From NCBI RefSeq assembly GCF_900496995.4, contig NW_024470381.1, positions 796,687-860,686 of the forward strand: 64,000 nt of DNA, in the 5' to 3' direction. The notes beneath the pieces were generated by a model. It was given only the letters and a program-made list of their open reading frames with translations. It was not told where the DNA came from and did not search any database. Both the position numbers and the translations under genes were made by a program. The stretch is from Aquila chrysaetos chrysaetos (Eukaryota; Chordata; Aves; Accipitriformes; Accipitridae). Of this stretch, positions 1 to 15,845 are shown in pieces (positions within the stretch are counted from its first letter, which is position 1; each line of letters opens with the position of its first letter).

Positions 1-265
1 CATCTAACCTGACCTTGAACACTTCCAATGATGGAGCATCCAGTTTCTTTGGGCAACCTGTTCCTGTGTCTCACCACTCTCGTAAAAAAATTTCTTATGG
101 TCAATCAAACCTAGCCTCTTTCAGTCTAAAACCGTTGCCCCTTGTCCTGCCACTACAGGCCTTGGTAAAAAGTCTTTCCCTGTCTCTCTTATAAGCCCTC
201 TTTATACATTGGAAGGCTGCAATAAGGCCTCCCCAGAGGCTTCTCTTCCCCAGGCTGAACGACCC
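1..265 (-). mobile_element. CR1 LINE 3'-region fragment
   Basis: The reverse complement reads like the end of the CR1 reverse transcriptase and its 3' tail. It encodes a stretch ending GNGFRLKEARFD, and the DNA matches remembered CR1 text such as the reverse complement of 'gggcaacctgttcctgtgtctc'. CR1 is the dominant avian LINE and is usually 5'-truncated, as here. The fragment continues beyond the left window edge. It lies in a PPP1R13L intron in the same orientation as that gene. Positions 266-422 after it are intron with short 'ggcacctcggggggctccaaggg' repeats. Confidence 0.85.
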
Positions 266-422
266 CTGGGGACAGCAACCACTGCCTGGCACCTCGGGGG
301 GCTGCAAGGGACACCAGGCACCACGTGGCACCTCAGGGGGCTCCAAGGGACTCCAGGTACCTCGTGGCACCTCGAGGGGCTCCAAGGGACACCGTGGCAC
401 CCCGGGGACCGCAGATACTTAC

Positions 423-3400
423 CGGGGCGGGTGCTGGGCTGCTGGGGGACTGTGGTGGGGGGCTGTGGCGGGGTGGCCGAGCCTCGGGAGCCACCGGAGC
501 AGGGGGTGGCAGGTCGGACGAGGCACCGGTGTCACCGGGAGCAGAGGGCTCGTCGCGGCGGGGCGGGCGGTGCAGGAGGCGGGTGATGAGTTGCTGGTAC
601 TGGCGGGTACGGGTGGGTGGCAGCGCCGGTCCCGGGCTTTGCTCCATAGAACCGCGGCGCTTGAGGGGTCGCGGCATCTCGGCCAGCACCCGTGCCACCT
701 CCTCGAACTCGGGGACCCGCTGGGCCTCGGGGGGCAGCAGGGGCTGCAGCCGTGTGGGGCTGAGCGGCCGCTCCAACCCCTCGGCCTCCCCACCCTGAAG
801 CAGCCGCTCCAGTTCTGGCTCCCCCTCCGGCGGGACGGTCTCGGGGGGCACGGGGCGCCCAGATCCTGTCGGGGGGGCTGGGGTCAGCACCATAACCCGC
901 CACCCTGGGTGGGTCAGCACACAGGAACCCCATGGACCCCCCTAACCCCCCCATCTCAGCATGCTGCAGCCCCATTGCCCCCCCCCCAAGTTCTGTACCC
1001 CTCATGCTGCAGCCCCCTGGTCCCCCCCAAACCCACGTCCTGCTGCCCACAGACCCCCCCCCAATAACCCCTATGTCTCCCCACCCCAGACCCCCCCCCG
1101 GACCCCACCCCACGGGCACCTCACCTTCACCACCGGTCAGCGCCGGGGGGGCCTGGGGCAGCGCCGGGAGCTGGGGCTGCTTTTGGGGTGCACGGGGACC
1201 GGCGGGGGGGACCAGGGAAAGCCCCCGGGGACCGCCGACCCCTTGCTCCCAAAAAGCGTTTTGCAGCTTGAAGATCATGGAAAGGGGCAAAGGTTTGTGG
1301 CGGGGGGGTCGCCCGCCCTGGGGGGGCACGGGGATGCGGGAGACGGGCTGCTGGGAGAAGTGCCAGCTGCGGGGCAGGGTGCCGGGTCCCGAGCGTCGAA
1401 AGGGTCCCTCCGCCCGCCGCTCGCCCGCCAGCGGGGACACCTTGTAGTTACGGGGTAGCGTGGCACTGTGCCCCCCGTAAGCACCATCCTGGAGGAGGGG
1501 GGGGGGGGAAGAAGGCGTCAGGGAGGGAGCCAGCCCATCTGCCCACCTACCCCGGCGTCAGGCACCGGGGCTGGGGATGGTGGCCGGACCCCCACCGCCG
1601 AGTGGTCACCTTGCTCTGCCCGCCGGCCCCATCCAGGCTCGACTCCCTCCAGGGTGCCAGCGACAGCCCCAGGGACGGCCGCAGCCCCGGCTGCCCCTCG
1701 CCGGTGCCTGGGAGTGGGGGATGACAGACCTCAGTGCTGTGCCGGGTTCGGGGGGGGACAGGGCCCCCACCCCAGAGGCACCCCGACACTCAGCACCCAG
1801 CACCCCACACTCAGCCTGGCAACTTTGGACCGCCCCTCGCCCAGCAGCCCTAGACCCCCCCAAAAGCCCTAAACCCCTCCCAAAAGCCCCAGACCCCCCT
1901 CAGCACCCAAACCAACTCCCCCAGACCCACACACGGTGCCCCCCAAGCCCTGGACACCCCCAAAAGTCCTAAACCTCCCCCCCAAGCCTTGCCCACCCCT
2001 CAGCACCCAAGCCAACAGCCCCAGACCCCCCACATGGTGATGCCCAAGCCCCCCAGGACCACCCCCCCAGCCCACTGTACCCCAACCAGCAGCTCCAGAC
2101 CCTCCTGGTCTGTCCCCCCAGGCCCAACCTGTCCCTGGACACCCCAGCAGCCCCCCAGTTGCCTCGTGACCCCCCCATCCCCACTGGAAGCTCTATCCCC
2201 CTCCGGCCCCTCAAAATGTCCCCTCCACCCCCAAACCTTCCTTAATACCCCCTAGCCACTTCAGATCACAGCCCTGGCTTCCCCCAGCCTCCCCCAGTGC
2301 TCCTCAGCCCCACCATGTGCCCCCCCCCCCGGCCCCCCCAGCTCACGGTCGTAGCCCCCCGAGCTGGGGGGTTTCTTCTCATAAGCCACGTCCAGGTCAG
2401 ACTCGTTCCAGCTCTTCTGCGGCCGCCGCTTGATCACAAGGTCATCTGGGGGGGACACACAGGGATGGGGGCTGAGGAGAACCCCCCGACATGGCCCAGA
2501 CACCCCCCACCCCCCCTGCCCAAGGTGCTCAAGTTGGGGGATGGATGGGGGCACCTCAGGGTGGGGCAGGAGCACCCAGTGACAGGGTTGGGGGACACCC
2601 CAGGATGGGGACAGCACAGGATGGGGACACTGTGGAATGGGGACACCACAGGATGGGACAGAAGCACCCTGGGACAGCTTGGGGACACACCAAGATGAGG
2701 GATACCCCATAATGGGGTCATCCTGGGATGGAGACAGGAGCACACCAGGATGGAGACACTCCAGGATGGATTGGGGATACCCCGGGATGGGGACACCCCA
2801 GGATGGATTGGGGGACACGCCACGATGAATTGGAGAATACTCAGGGATGGGGACACGCCGGGATGGGGACATGCCAGGATGGATTGGGGACACCCAGGGA
2901 TGGAGACACCCCAGGATGGATTGGGGGACACCCAGGGATGGGGACAGCCAGGGATGGGGTCACCTCAGGATGGATTGGGGGACAGCCAGGGATGGGGACA
3001 GCCAGGGATGGATTGGGGGACACCCAGGGATGGGGACAGCCAGGGATGGGGACAGCCAGGGATGGGGTCACCTCAGGATGGATTGGGGACACCCAGGGAT
3101 GGAGACACCCCAGGAGGGATTGGGGACAGCCAGGGATGGGGTCACCTCAGGATGGATTGGGGGACAGCCAGGGATGGGGACAGCCAGGGATGGATTGGGG
3201 ACAACCCAGGGATGGAGACACCCCAGGATGGATTGGGGACACCCAGGGATGGGGACACCCCAGGATGGATTGGGGGACACCGAGGGATGGGGACACCCCA
3301 GGATGGATTGGGGACAACCCAGGGATGGGGACACCCCAGGATGGATTGGGGACACCCAGGGACGGGGACACCTCGGGTGGCTCAGGGACACCCCAGGGTG

Positions 3401-4297
3401 GAGCAGTATCTCACAGTGGGATTTCACAGAGAGGAACAGGAGCACCCCAAGATGGGGACACCAGCACCCCCCAGCCCAGGGACTGTCCCCACCGTGTGTA
3501 CCCCACCACCAAAAACACCGCGGTGGCCTTACCCTGCGCCCGGAAGGTGACGGTGGGGCTGCTGACGGAGGGGTACAGCCCGTGCACCTCGTAAGGGGGG
3601 GGCGCGGGGGGTCGGGGCGAGGGTGCCCGCTCGGGGAAGAAGACGGGTCCCTCACCCGGTCTGGGGGACCCCCCGAGCCCCAAGAATTCGTAGGAACGAT
3701 GGGGACGAGGGGAGGGGGCTCGACCCCCCGGGCTGGGCAGAGCCAACCCCTCGTAGGGCACCGCCAACACCTTGGGTCGGGGTGAAGGGGCCCGATCCTC
3801 CCCCGGGAGATAATGGGGGGTCCGGGGGGAACCGGGGCGACCCAGTGTGTCCCCCGACATCTCCAGATTCTCCGGTGGCAGGCTTCTCCGGCCGAGGGGC
3901 GAGCGGGTTCGGCTGGGGCTGTACGTCTCCTGGGGATGGGGAGGGGTGGAGGGGGCAGGTTGGGTATTGGGGTGGAAGGGGAGGCAATGGGGTGCTCCCC
4001 CTCCCCTCCCCCCAAGTCCCAGATCCTACTTTGGGGGGGTCCAGGGCCGTCGGTCCAGAGGGATTCGAGCTGCCGGGAGAGCTCATCCACTTTGGCCACT
4101 GCTGTGTCCAGCTCTACTTGCTTCAAGTCCATGTGCTGCATGGCCAAGGCTGGGGGGGGGGACAAGGGGGGAGGACACGGGTCAGGCTGCACCCCAAAAG
4201 GGTCCATGTCCCCCCCCCCCCCCCCCACTGCCCAGCACTCACACTGGAAGGTGAGATCCAGCAGGTCCTGGGCGCTGCGCAGCCGCTCGCTCGCCAT
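423..4297 (-). CDS. PPP1R13L: PPP1R13L (iASPP/RAI), N-terminal half, partial
   Basis: This is the inhibitory ASPP family protein that binds p53 and NF-kappaB RelA. Seven coding exons read right to left: 4243-4297 (start ATG at 4297), 4030-4149, 3533-3929, 2347-2445, 1610-1707, 1125-1488 and 423-865, all with GT/AG ends. Diagnostic peptides include [20 protein letters not shown] (N-terminal coiled coil), [50 protein letters not shown] and [20 protein letters not shown]-like text. About 525 codons of the proline-rich region are visible. The ankyrin repeats and SH3 domain must lie left of position 1. The junction of exons 2 and 3 is out of phase by one base beside a C7 tract near 4034, probably a sequencing error. 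The start matches the known family start ([15 protein letters not shown]). Intron 5 to exon 6 contains a large minisatellite. Confidence 0.93.
1770..2260. repeat. degenerate C-rich intronic repeat
   Basis: PPP1R13L intron sequence with irregular reiteration of 'cccccaaaagccctaaacc' and 'cagcacccaagccaac'-like units. No exon or other signal was seen in it. Confidence 0.6.
2588..3390. repeat. minisatellite, GGGGACACCCCAGGATGGATT type
   Basis: Roughly 25-30 tandem units of 'ggggacaccccaggatggat' with 'tggggacacccagggatg' variants. Unit length is about 30 bases and there are higher-order combinations. It lies in the PPP1R13L intron between exons 2347-2445 and 3533-3929. It keeps long frames open on both strands, which explains repetitive open frames that are not genes. 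The G-rich strand is opposite to PPP1R13L transcription. Confidence 0.95.
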
Positions 4298-4889
4298 TTT
4301 GCCACCTTGGGGGGGGGGCAATGGGTGGGCACCCCCCACTTCCATGGCAGGGGGCAGCCCTCCATCCCCACCCTGTGCCCCCACCCTGTGCCCCAATCCC
4401 CTGGGAACGTGGGGAGCAGAGGCGTGTTGGGACCCGTTCGCCTCTCGGGGATCATCATCATTATAATTACCAGTAATTAATCCATCGCAAAGAATGGGGT
4501 GCCGCCCGCAACCCCCCCCTACCCAGGGGCAGGGCCCTGGTGGGTGCAATGGTAGGGTGGGGGGTGATGCACCCCCCTGCTAAAGGGGGGGGGTGGCAGG
4601 ACCCCCCCCCTTTTCATTGGGTTCACCCAGCCTGGGGGACAGGGTGGAGGAAGGTCTGCCCCCCACGAAAAGGGGGACCCCCCCACTGTGTGTGCCCCAA
4701 TGCCAGCATGGGGGGGGGATTTGGGGTGTCGGAGGGGCACCCTGTCCCCCCCCCCCCCCCCCCCCCCCCAGCGCCACGGCCCCACCCAAGCGGCCCCACC
4801 CGGCCCTCGCCCCTGGGGAGACGGGGGACAAGCCCCAGCTCGCCCCGGGTCGGGCGGCGAGACGGGAGGGGAGCTGGGAAAGAACCCAG

Positions 4890-5410
4890 GCGTTCAGGCA
4901 CCCGTGGGTGCCCCCCCCAAACCCAGCACCCCAGATCAACTGGACCCAGGTGTCTGGGGACCCATGGGTACACCCCCCAAACCCAGCACCCCAAACTAGA
5001 CCCAGGTATCCAGATACCTGAGGGTGCTCCCCATCCTGAGCACCCCAAGCCAGACCCCTGGTGTCCCAGGCACCCAAGGGTGGTCCCCAACCCTCCCAGC
5101 ACCCCGAATCGGACCCAGGCACCCAAGGGTGCTCCCCCCCCCCTCCCCAAGCACCCCAAACCGGACCCAGCCATCCCAAGTGCCTGAGGGTGCTTCCCCC
5201 CCCCCAGCACCCCGAATCAGAGCTGGGCACCCAAGGGTGCTCCCCAACACTCCCAGCACTCTGAACTCGACCCAGGCATCCAGGGGGGCACCCAAAGGTG
5301 CTTCTCCCCCCCCCACTCAGCACCCCAAACCAGACCCCAGCATCCAGGCACCCAAGGGTGCTCCCCCAGCACCCCCAGCACCCCAAAACAGACTTAGGGG
5401 TCCAACCCTT
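4890..5410. repeat. minisatellite in PPP1R13L first intron
   Basis: About nine imperfect units of roughly 55 bases built on 'caggcacccaagggtgctcc' plus 'cagcaccccaaaccagaccc'. It occupies the intron between the 5'UTR exon (near 5832) and the ATG exon. The rest of 4310-4890 is homopolymer-rich intron with no other signal seen. Confidence 0.9.
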
Positions 5411-5589
5411 CCCTTCCCCAGCCCCACGGGGGGGGGGGTCAGTACCTAGCGGGGTGCAGGTCGGGGTGCCGGTGGGTGCCGGTGGCGCGCCCGCGTCCCC
5501 GCGGCCTCTACACCCAATTCCAGAGCGCTGGGTCACGCGGGGGAGGGAGCTGAGCGGGGAGGGGGGCCGCACCCTGCGCCCCAGGGTGC

Positions 5590-5790
5590 TGGGGGGGGGG
5601 CAGATCCCACGGGGGGGGGGGGGCGGGTCCCACGAGTGGGGGATCCCACGAGAAGGGGGCAGATCCCACGGGGGGAGGGGTTAGATCCCACGGGGGGGGT
5701 CAGATCCCACGGGGGGGTCCCACGAGCAGGGGGCAGATCCCACGGAGGGGGAGGGTGTCAGATCCCACGGGGGGGGTTACGGGGGGGGGT
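5590..5790. repeat. short tandem repeat 'gatcccacgggggg'
   Basis: About eight imperfect copies of 'cagatcccacgggggg', 14-25 bases each, just inside PPP1R13L intron 1. Its G-runs vary in length and are prone to sequencing error. Confidence 0.85.
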
Positions 5791-5831
5791 GGGGGGGTGC
5801 AGAGCCCCGGGGCTCCCCCCGCCCCCGGTAC

Positions 5832-6246
5832 CTGCAGCGCCGGCGCCTCACAGCCCCGCTCCCGCCCCCGCTCCGGCTCCGGCCCGTCCCGGCCGGTCGG
5901 GCGGGTCCCGGTGCACACCGGGAACTGTAGTCCGGGTCTGACCCCCCCCCCGTCCCAGTATTCCCGACCCCCGGGTGACCCTGGTCCCCCCGGATCCCCT
6001 CAATATCCCCGCGGGGTCCCGGGGGGTGTCTGCACCTTTAAAAGCCGCCGACGGGTTTCTGGCCATGCCCATTAAAGGGCGAGACGAAGGCGTGGCCCCA
6101 CTCTAGAGCCCGCCCCCCGTTCCCGCCGCCGGACCGCACCAACTGCCCCGCGGGGATGGGGGGGGGAAAGGGGGCGCTCCCGCGCTGAGCGGCTGGGTGG
6201 GCACGCCCAGGGGGCGGGGCCGGGGCCACGCCGTGCACGCGGCGGC
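5832..6246. promoter_or_regulatory. divergent PPP1R13L / POLR1G CpG promoter
   Basis: CpG-dense DNA between two genes transcribed away from each other. On the minus strand a GT donor follows '...GGCGCTGCAG' at 5832, marking the likely 3' end of the PPP1R13L 5'UTR exon. On the plus strand the POLR1G ATG is at 6247. The minus strand at 5920-5931 reads ACTACAGTTCCC, matching the ACTACAnnTCCC element associated with ZNF143/Staf-type core promoters of divergent genes. Exact start sites are inferred. Confidence 0.7.
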
Positions 6247-7636
6247 ATGGAGGGTGAGCGGGGGGATCTCGGGGGGGCACGTGGGGGGATATGGGGGGGC
6301 TGGGGGAGCAGAGGAATATGGGGGACACATGGGGGATATGGGGGGGCGTGGGGGAACTGGGGGGGAGGGGGTTGTGGGTGGCATATGGGGTCGGGGGGGC
6401 TAGAGGGGACAGGGGCGACATGGGGGGCAGGGGGATGTGGGGGGCTAGAGGGGACGGGGGGACGTGGGGGACAAGAGGGGACTGGGGGCACACGGGGTTG
6501 GGGGGGCTGGAGGGAACACGGGGGACATAGGGGGCTGGGGGGGGCACACGGGGGACAGGAGGGGGTTGAGGGGGTATGGGGGGGGCCACAGGGGCAGGAG
6601 GGGGGATGTGGGGGTCGCAGCGTAGCCCCCCCCCCCAGCCCGTGACCTGGCTGTTCCCAGGGCTGGTGCGGTTCCGGTGCCCCCTCCCAAGTTTGAGGCA
6701 GTGGCCCCCTCACCCCCCCCGGGACTGCAAGGGCCTACCCTGGGGGGTCCCAGCACTGAACTGTGGCTCATCCGCGCTCCCGCCGACTTCTGCCCCGAGA
6801 GGTCAGCTGGGGGGGATGACAACACAATGACATTTGGGGGGCACAGGGGGGTTGGCATCGGGGGGGGATATGGGGTGGCAGTGACAACTGGGGGGCACAG
6901 CGGGTATGATAGGGCTGGTGCCATGGGGGGGGGGGGGTCACAAGGAGCTGACAGTGCCATTGGGAGGGTATGGGGGGGGCGGTGACAGCTGGGGGGGGTC
7001 ACAGTGCCATTGAGGGGGGCATGGGGGGGAGGGCAGGTCTGGTGACATCAGGGTGGGCTCAGGGCGCCGGCAGCGCCATGGGGAGGGGGGTGACAGGGAG
7101 GCCGTGGTGCCATCGAGGGGGTCACAAGGCACCATGGGGGGGTGGCAGTGCCAGCAGCCATGTACCCCCCCCCCTCACTGCCCTGTCCCCGCAGCCTGGA
7201 GGGCTGTACGGTGCCGCTGGATGGCTGCGGGCAGCTCCAGCCCCCCAGGGACGGTGACGGTGACAAGCGGCTCTACAGGCTGCGGGGGGTCCCAGGGGGG
7301 GCCAGCAGCACCCTCCTCCTGGCCCCTGACTCCCCCACCGGCCCCCTAACCTGCGCCCCCCCGCTCCATGGCTGCCTCACCATCACCGAGAGCTTCGGGC
7401 CCCCTCCCAGCGTGCCAGTGACCGTCCCGGTGCCCAATCCACTGCCAGCCAAGAGGAAGATGATGATAATGATGGAGACTCTGGAGGCACCTGAGGTGTC
7501 CACCCCGGAGAGGGTGGCACCTGGTGAGGGGAGGGATCGCAGGCCGGGACCCCCCCCAGATGTCGGGGTGGCTCCCGAAGAGCCAGAGGTGCCCAAAAAG
7601 AAGAAGCAGCAACACAAGGGGGAACAGCTGGAGTGA
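6247..7636 (+). CDS. POLR1G: POLR1G (CD3EAP/PAF49), short form
   Basis: RNA polymerase I subunit, the RPA34/PAF49 homologue that pairs with POLR1E. Exons: 6247-6253 (ATGGAGG|GTGAGC), 6661-6801 and 7195-7636 (TGA). Conserved text includes VRFRCP, TELWLIRAPADFCPE, CTVPLDGCG and LLAPDSPTGPLTCAPP, as in mammalian CD3EAP. The protein is about 195 residues, against about 510 in human. The long lysine-rich repeat tail is missing and only a short KKKKQQHK-like end remains. Within exon 2, RFRC and the downstream TELWLI block are in different frames, separated by the C5 tract at 6680-6684; one more C would restore the family frame. It is head-to-head with PPP1R13L and tail-to-tail with ERCC1, the same arrangement as in mammals. 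Confidence 0.88.
6254..6640. repeat. G-rich intronic repeat of POLR1G
   Basis: POLR1G intron 1 is mostly 'gggggacatggggggc'-like reiteration with many runs of four or more G on the coding strand, a strong candidate for G-quadruplex formation in DNA or nascent RNA. Intron 2 (6802-7194) is similar but less regular, with 'ggtgacagctggggggg' units. Confidence 0.8.
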
Positions 7637-7671
7637 CCCCCATGTCCCCCCCCCCCCGAAGCCGTGTCACC

Positions 7672-7688
7672 GATAAATGCCATTTATT
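7672..7688. terminator. overlapping poly(A) signals of POLR1G and ERCC1
   Basis: On the plus strand GATAAA (7672-7677) lies 36 bases after the POLR1G stop. On the minus strand AATAAA (7683-7688 read in reverse) lies 30 bases after the ERCC1 stop. The two convergent transcripts therefore overlap at their 3' ends. Mammalian POLR1G was originally named ASE-1 for its antisense overlap with ERCC1. Confidence 0.75.
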
Positions 7689-7717
7689 ATAAAACCAAAG
7701 ATTCTGGGGGCGGTGGT

Positions 7718-13313
<5,596 letters not shown>

Positions 13314-14013
13314 GGCGGGGGTCGTAGGCCCGCGCCCGACCAGGAGCGGGGTCAAAGGTCAGGGGTCAGCGCGGGGGGCGCCGGGAGGGCTCCGGTCTAG
13401 CCGCAGGGGCGGAGCCACGGCGCGGCTGCTGCGCCCGCCCGCCCGCCCGTCCTCCCCCATCCGCACGGCGATTCGCCGTCGCGCTGTCAATCAAAAGGCA
13501 GCGCTCCGCCTTTCCAGTTCGGACTCGCGTATGCGTACTACCGCGCTCCCCGTTTGCCCGGCCCGGAGCCGCTTTGGTCCTCCCGCCACCACGGTGGTGG
13601 GCGTGGCTACGACCCTGAGGCCACGCCCCTGGGCGCGGGGCGCACGTGGGCCCGGTGGCGCGGAAGGCGGGTGTGTGTGTGTATATGTATGTGACAGTCC
13701 CAACCCCGCGTGTCCGTGTGTCCCCATCCCAGGTCGGGGATGTGGGGGGGGGGGACCCCGGGGGCCATTGGGGACACAGGGGGGGACCTTGGGGGCCACT
13801 GAGAGAAGGACACATGGGGGTCCCCGAGGGACACAGGGGGGACCCCAGGGGCCACGGGGGAGGGGCACGAGGAGGGGGGACCCCAAGGGCTATGGGGGAT
13901 GTGGGGGGGGACAGGGACCCCAGCAGCCACTGGAGCCATGGGGGCAGGACACGGGGGGGGGGGGCACACGCCGCGGACACAGGACCAGGACACATTGGGG
14001 ACACCCCTGCACC
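13314..14013. promoter_or_regulatory. ERCC1 CpG promoter and downstream spacer
   Basis: 13314-13640 is CpG-rich and includes 'ctgtcaatcaaaag' and many CG dinucleotides, consistent with the ERCC1 promoter (transcription leftward). 13670-13700 has a short GT/TATG simple repeat. 13740-13960 is G-rich 'ggggacacaggggggacc' low-complexity sequence. No FOSB, which follows ERCC1 in mammals, is present. Confidence 0.6.
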
Positions 14014-14019
14014 TTTATT
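14014..14019 (-). terminator. poly(A) signal AATAAA of the CIPC-like gene
   Basis: 'tttatt' on the plus strand, AATAAA on the minus strand, 12 bases downstream of the CIPC-like stop codon. The 3'UTR is therefore very short. Confidence 0.8.
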
Positions 14020-14030
14020 CTCCCGCAACC

Positions 14031-15239
14031 CTACAGCCCCCCTGCACCCAACCCCTCCCCAAAAGCACGGGGCTCCTGGCGGGAATTGGGGGGCACCGGT
14101 GGGCCACCCCCCCGGGCATCGCGCAGGCGAGGCCAGGCACGGGGATCGCGGGTGGCACGGGCCAGTAACCGAGTGTGCCGGCGCAGGGTGGCGATCTCCC
14201 GCTGGGTGCGCCGATTTTGCCGGAGAAGGGCCCCGGTCCGAAGAGCCACTGCCAGCAGCCCCCCCCAGCGCAAAAACTCCACTGTCACCCCCAGCCGCTG
14301 GTTTTGGCAACCCGGGCTCCCTACCGGGGCAGCCATTGCAGTGGTGTCCTGGCGGGGGATGGCAGGTGACAGGGGCTGGAGCAGGAGAAGCTGAGCTGGC
14401 TGCCAGGGCTCTGGGGGGGCTCCCAGGGGCTGTGGGGAAAGGGGAGGGGGGGAATGAGGCTGGAGCCAGCATGGTGCTGGAGAAGTGCGGTGCCGGAGCT
14501 GGCTGGTGCTGGAGCCACACGCTGCCAAACCAGCCCGGTGCCATAGCTGTGCTGTGCCAGTGCCACACGGTGCTGGAGCAGCCTGGTGCCAGAGCCACAT
14601 GGTGCTGAACCAGCCCAGTGCCATAGCAGTGCCATGCCGGAGCCGCACAGTGCCAGAGCAGCCCAGACTAGACATAGCCTGGTGCCAGAACCATATGGCT
14701 CTGAACCAGCCTGGTGCCACAGCAGTACCATGCCAGTGCCGCACGGTGCCGGAGCTGCATGGTGCTGGTGTAGCACTGTATCGAAGCAGCCCGGTGCCGG
14801 ATCCAGCATCACAGTTCCGTTACCTGCTGGAGGAGGAGGTTGTGGACGAGGTAGACGGGTGCCAGGTGGGTGAAGGGGTGGCCGGGTGCCGGGGGAGTGG
14901 CTGGGTGCTGCAGCGGGGACCCTTGGGTGCCGGAGCCCGGGGGTTCTTCCGTATCCGTCTGCTCCCGCCCGCTCAAGTGCTCTGAGCTGGTGTCTGCCGG
15001 GGTGGGGGTGAGCCCCCACCGCACCCCGAGCTGACCCTGGGGACCCCCAGCCCAGGAACAGGGACCCCCAACCATGGGGACAGGGACAGGATATGGCCCC
15101 TACCTGAGAAGCCGGAGTCCTTTTCAGTGTCGTTGGCCCGGGGGAGCTGTGCCCCCCACTCGTCCCCTGTCTTCTTTAGGGGGACCCTGGGGCAGGGGGG
15201 CTCGGTGGCCACCCCTGGCACCTCCGGCTCGGCCGGCAT
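14031..15239 (-). CDS. CIPC-like protein (paralogue of CLOCK-interacting pacemaker)
   Basis: Three coding exons, 15104-15239 (ATG at 15239), 14824-14993 and 14031-14429 (TAG), join in phase to an uninterrupted 234-residue protein. Against remembered human CIPC (399 residues), three blocks match in order. The first is TEKDSGFSDTSSEHLSG (human SDKDSGFSDGSSECLSS). The second is FTHLAPVYLVHNLLLQQ (human FPTLSPMVVMKNVLVKQ). The third is the C-terminal helix GLLAVALRTGALLRQNRRTQ followed by RATRDPRAWPRLR (human [34 protein letters not shown]). CIPC binds CLOCK and represses CLOCK-BMAL1; its C-terminal part is the CLOCK-binding region. Its position beside ERCC1, while CIPC sits near FOS on human 14q24, suggests a whole-genome-duplication paralogue. 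Function is inferred. It has its own poly(A) signal and an upstream E-box cluster. Confidence 0.82.
14460..14816. repeat. minisatellite in CIPC-like intron 2
   Basis: About 11 units of 30-35 bases ('ggtgccagagccacatggtgctgaaccagcc') between exons 14031-14429 and 14824-14993, ending close to the donor of the latter. Open frames through it are repetitive and unsupported. Confidence 0.92.
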
Positions 15240-15554
15240 CGGGGTGGCCCCTCCTGCGGGGGGACATGGGGACCCTGGGGGGGGCTTGGTGGCCCCACGC
15301 ATGGGGAGGGTGGTCAGGTGACAGCAGTGGCCGGGTGCCAGGTGCAGGTGGCCAGGTGACAGAGGCAGCGGGGGGATGTGACACAGTGGGTCCCCCCCAG
15401 GTGGCTCTGGGGGTGGCAAGGGAACTCGGGGATCCTGGCGTCCCCCAGCCCTGCATCCCCTGTGTCCCCCCCATTGTCACAGCTGTGATGGCGACACACT
15501 CAGTCACCTCCTGTCCCCCCGCCCTGACCCCTCCTGTCACCCACACTCATAGTA

Positions 15555-15845
15555 CCCCATGTCCCCTGGAACATCCACTGTATGCCCCCATTGTCACTTG
15601 TCCCCCAAAGCCCCCCCATGTCCCTGTGTCCTCCCATGTCCCCCCAAATATCCCATCCCCCAAAGCCCCCCAAAATGTCCCTGTGTCCCCCCATGTCCCC
15701 ATGTCCCCCAAAGCCCCCCAAAATGTCTCTGTGTCTCCCCAAGCCCCCCCATGTCCCTGTGTCCCTCCTATGTTCCCCCAAATGTCCCCTGTCCCCCCAA
15801 CCCCCCCAAAATGTCCGAGTCCCCCCAAAGCCCCCCCCCCCCCGT
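15555..15845. repeat. repeat 'ccccccaaaatgtccctgtgtc' in CIPC-like 5' region
   Basis: About ten imperfect units combining 'cccccaaagcccccc' and 'atgtccctgtgtccccccatg'. It ends beside a minus-strand GT donor at about 15846-15848, suggesting a 5'UTR exon to its right (15849 onward). 15254-15555 shows no other feature. Confidence 0.8.

Noticed and set aside
2728-3785. Long open frames of about 290-310 residues rich in [12 protein letters not shown]-type repeats
   Set aside because: They are produced by the minisatellite unit, are open on both strands, and lie in a PPP1R13L intron without family similarity.
14485-14985. 166-residue plus-strand open frame with repeated PHGAGAAWCQ-like text
   Set aside because: It runs through the CIPC-like intron minisatellite and across a real exon on the opposite strand.
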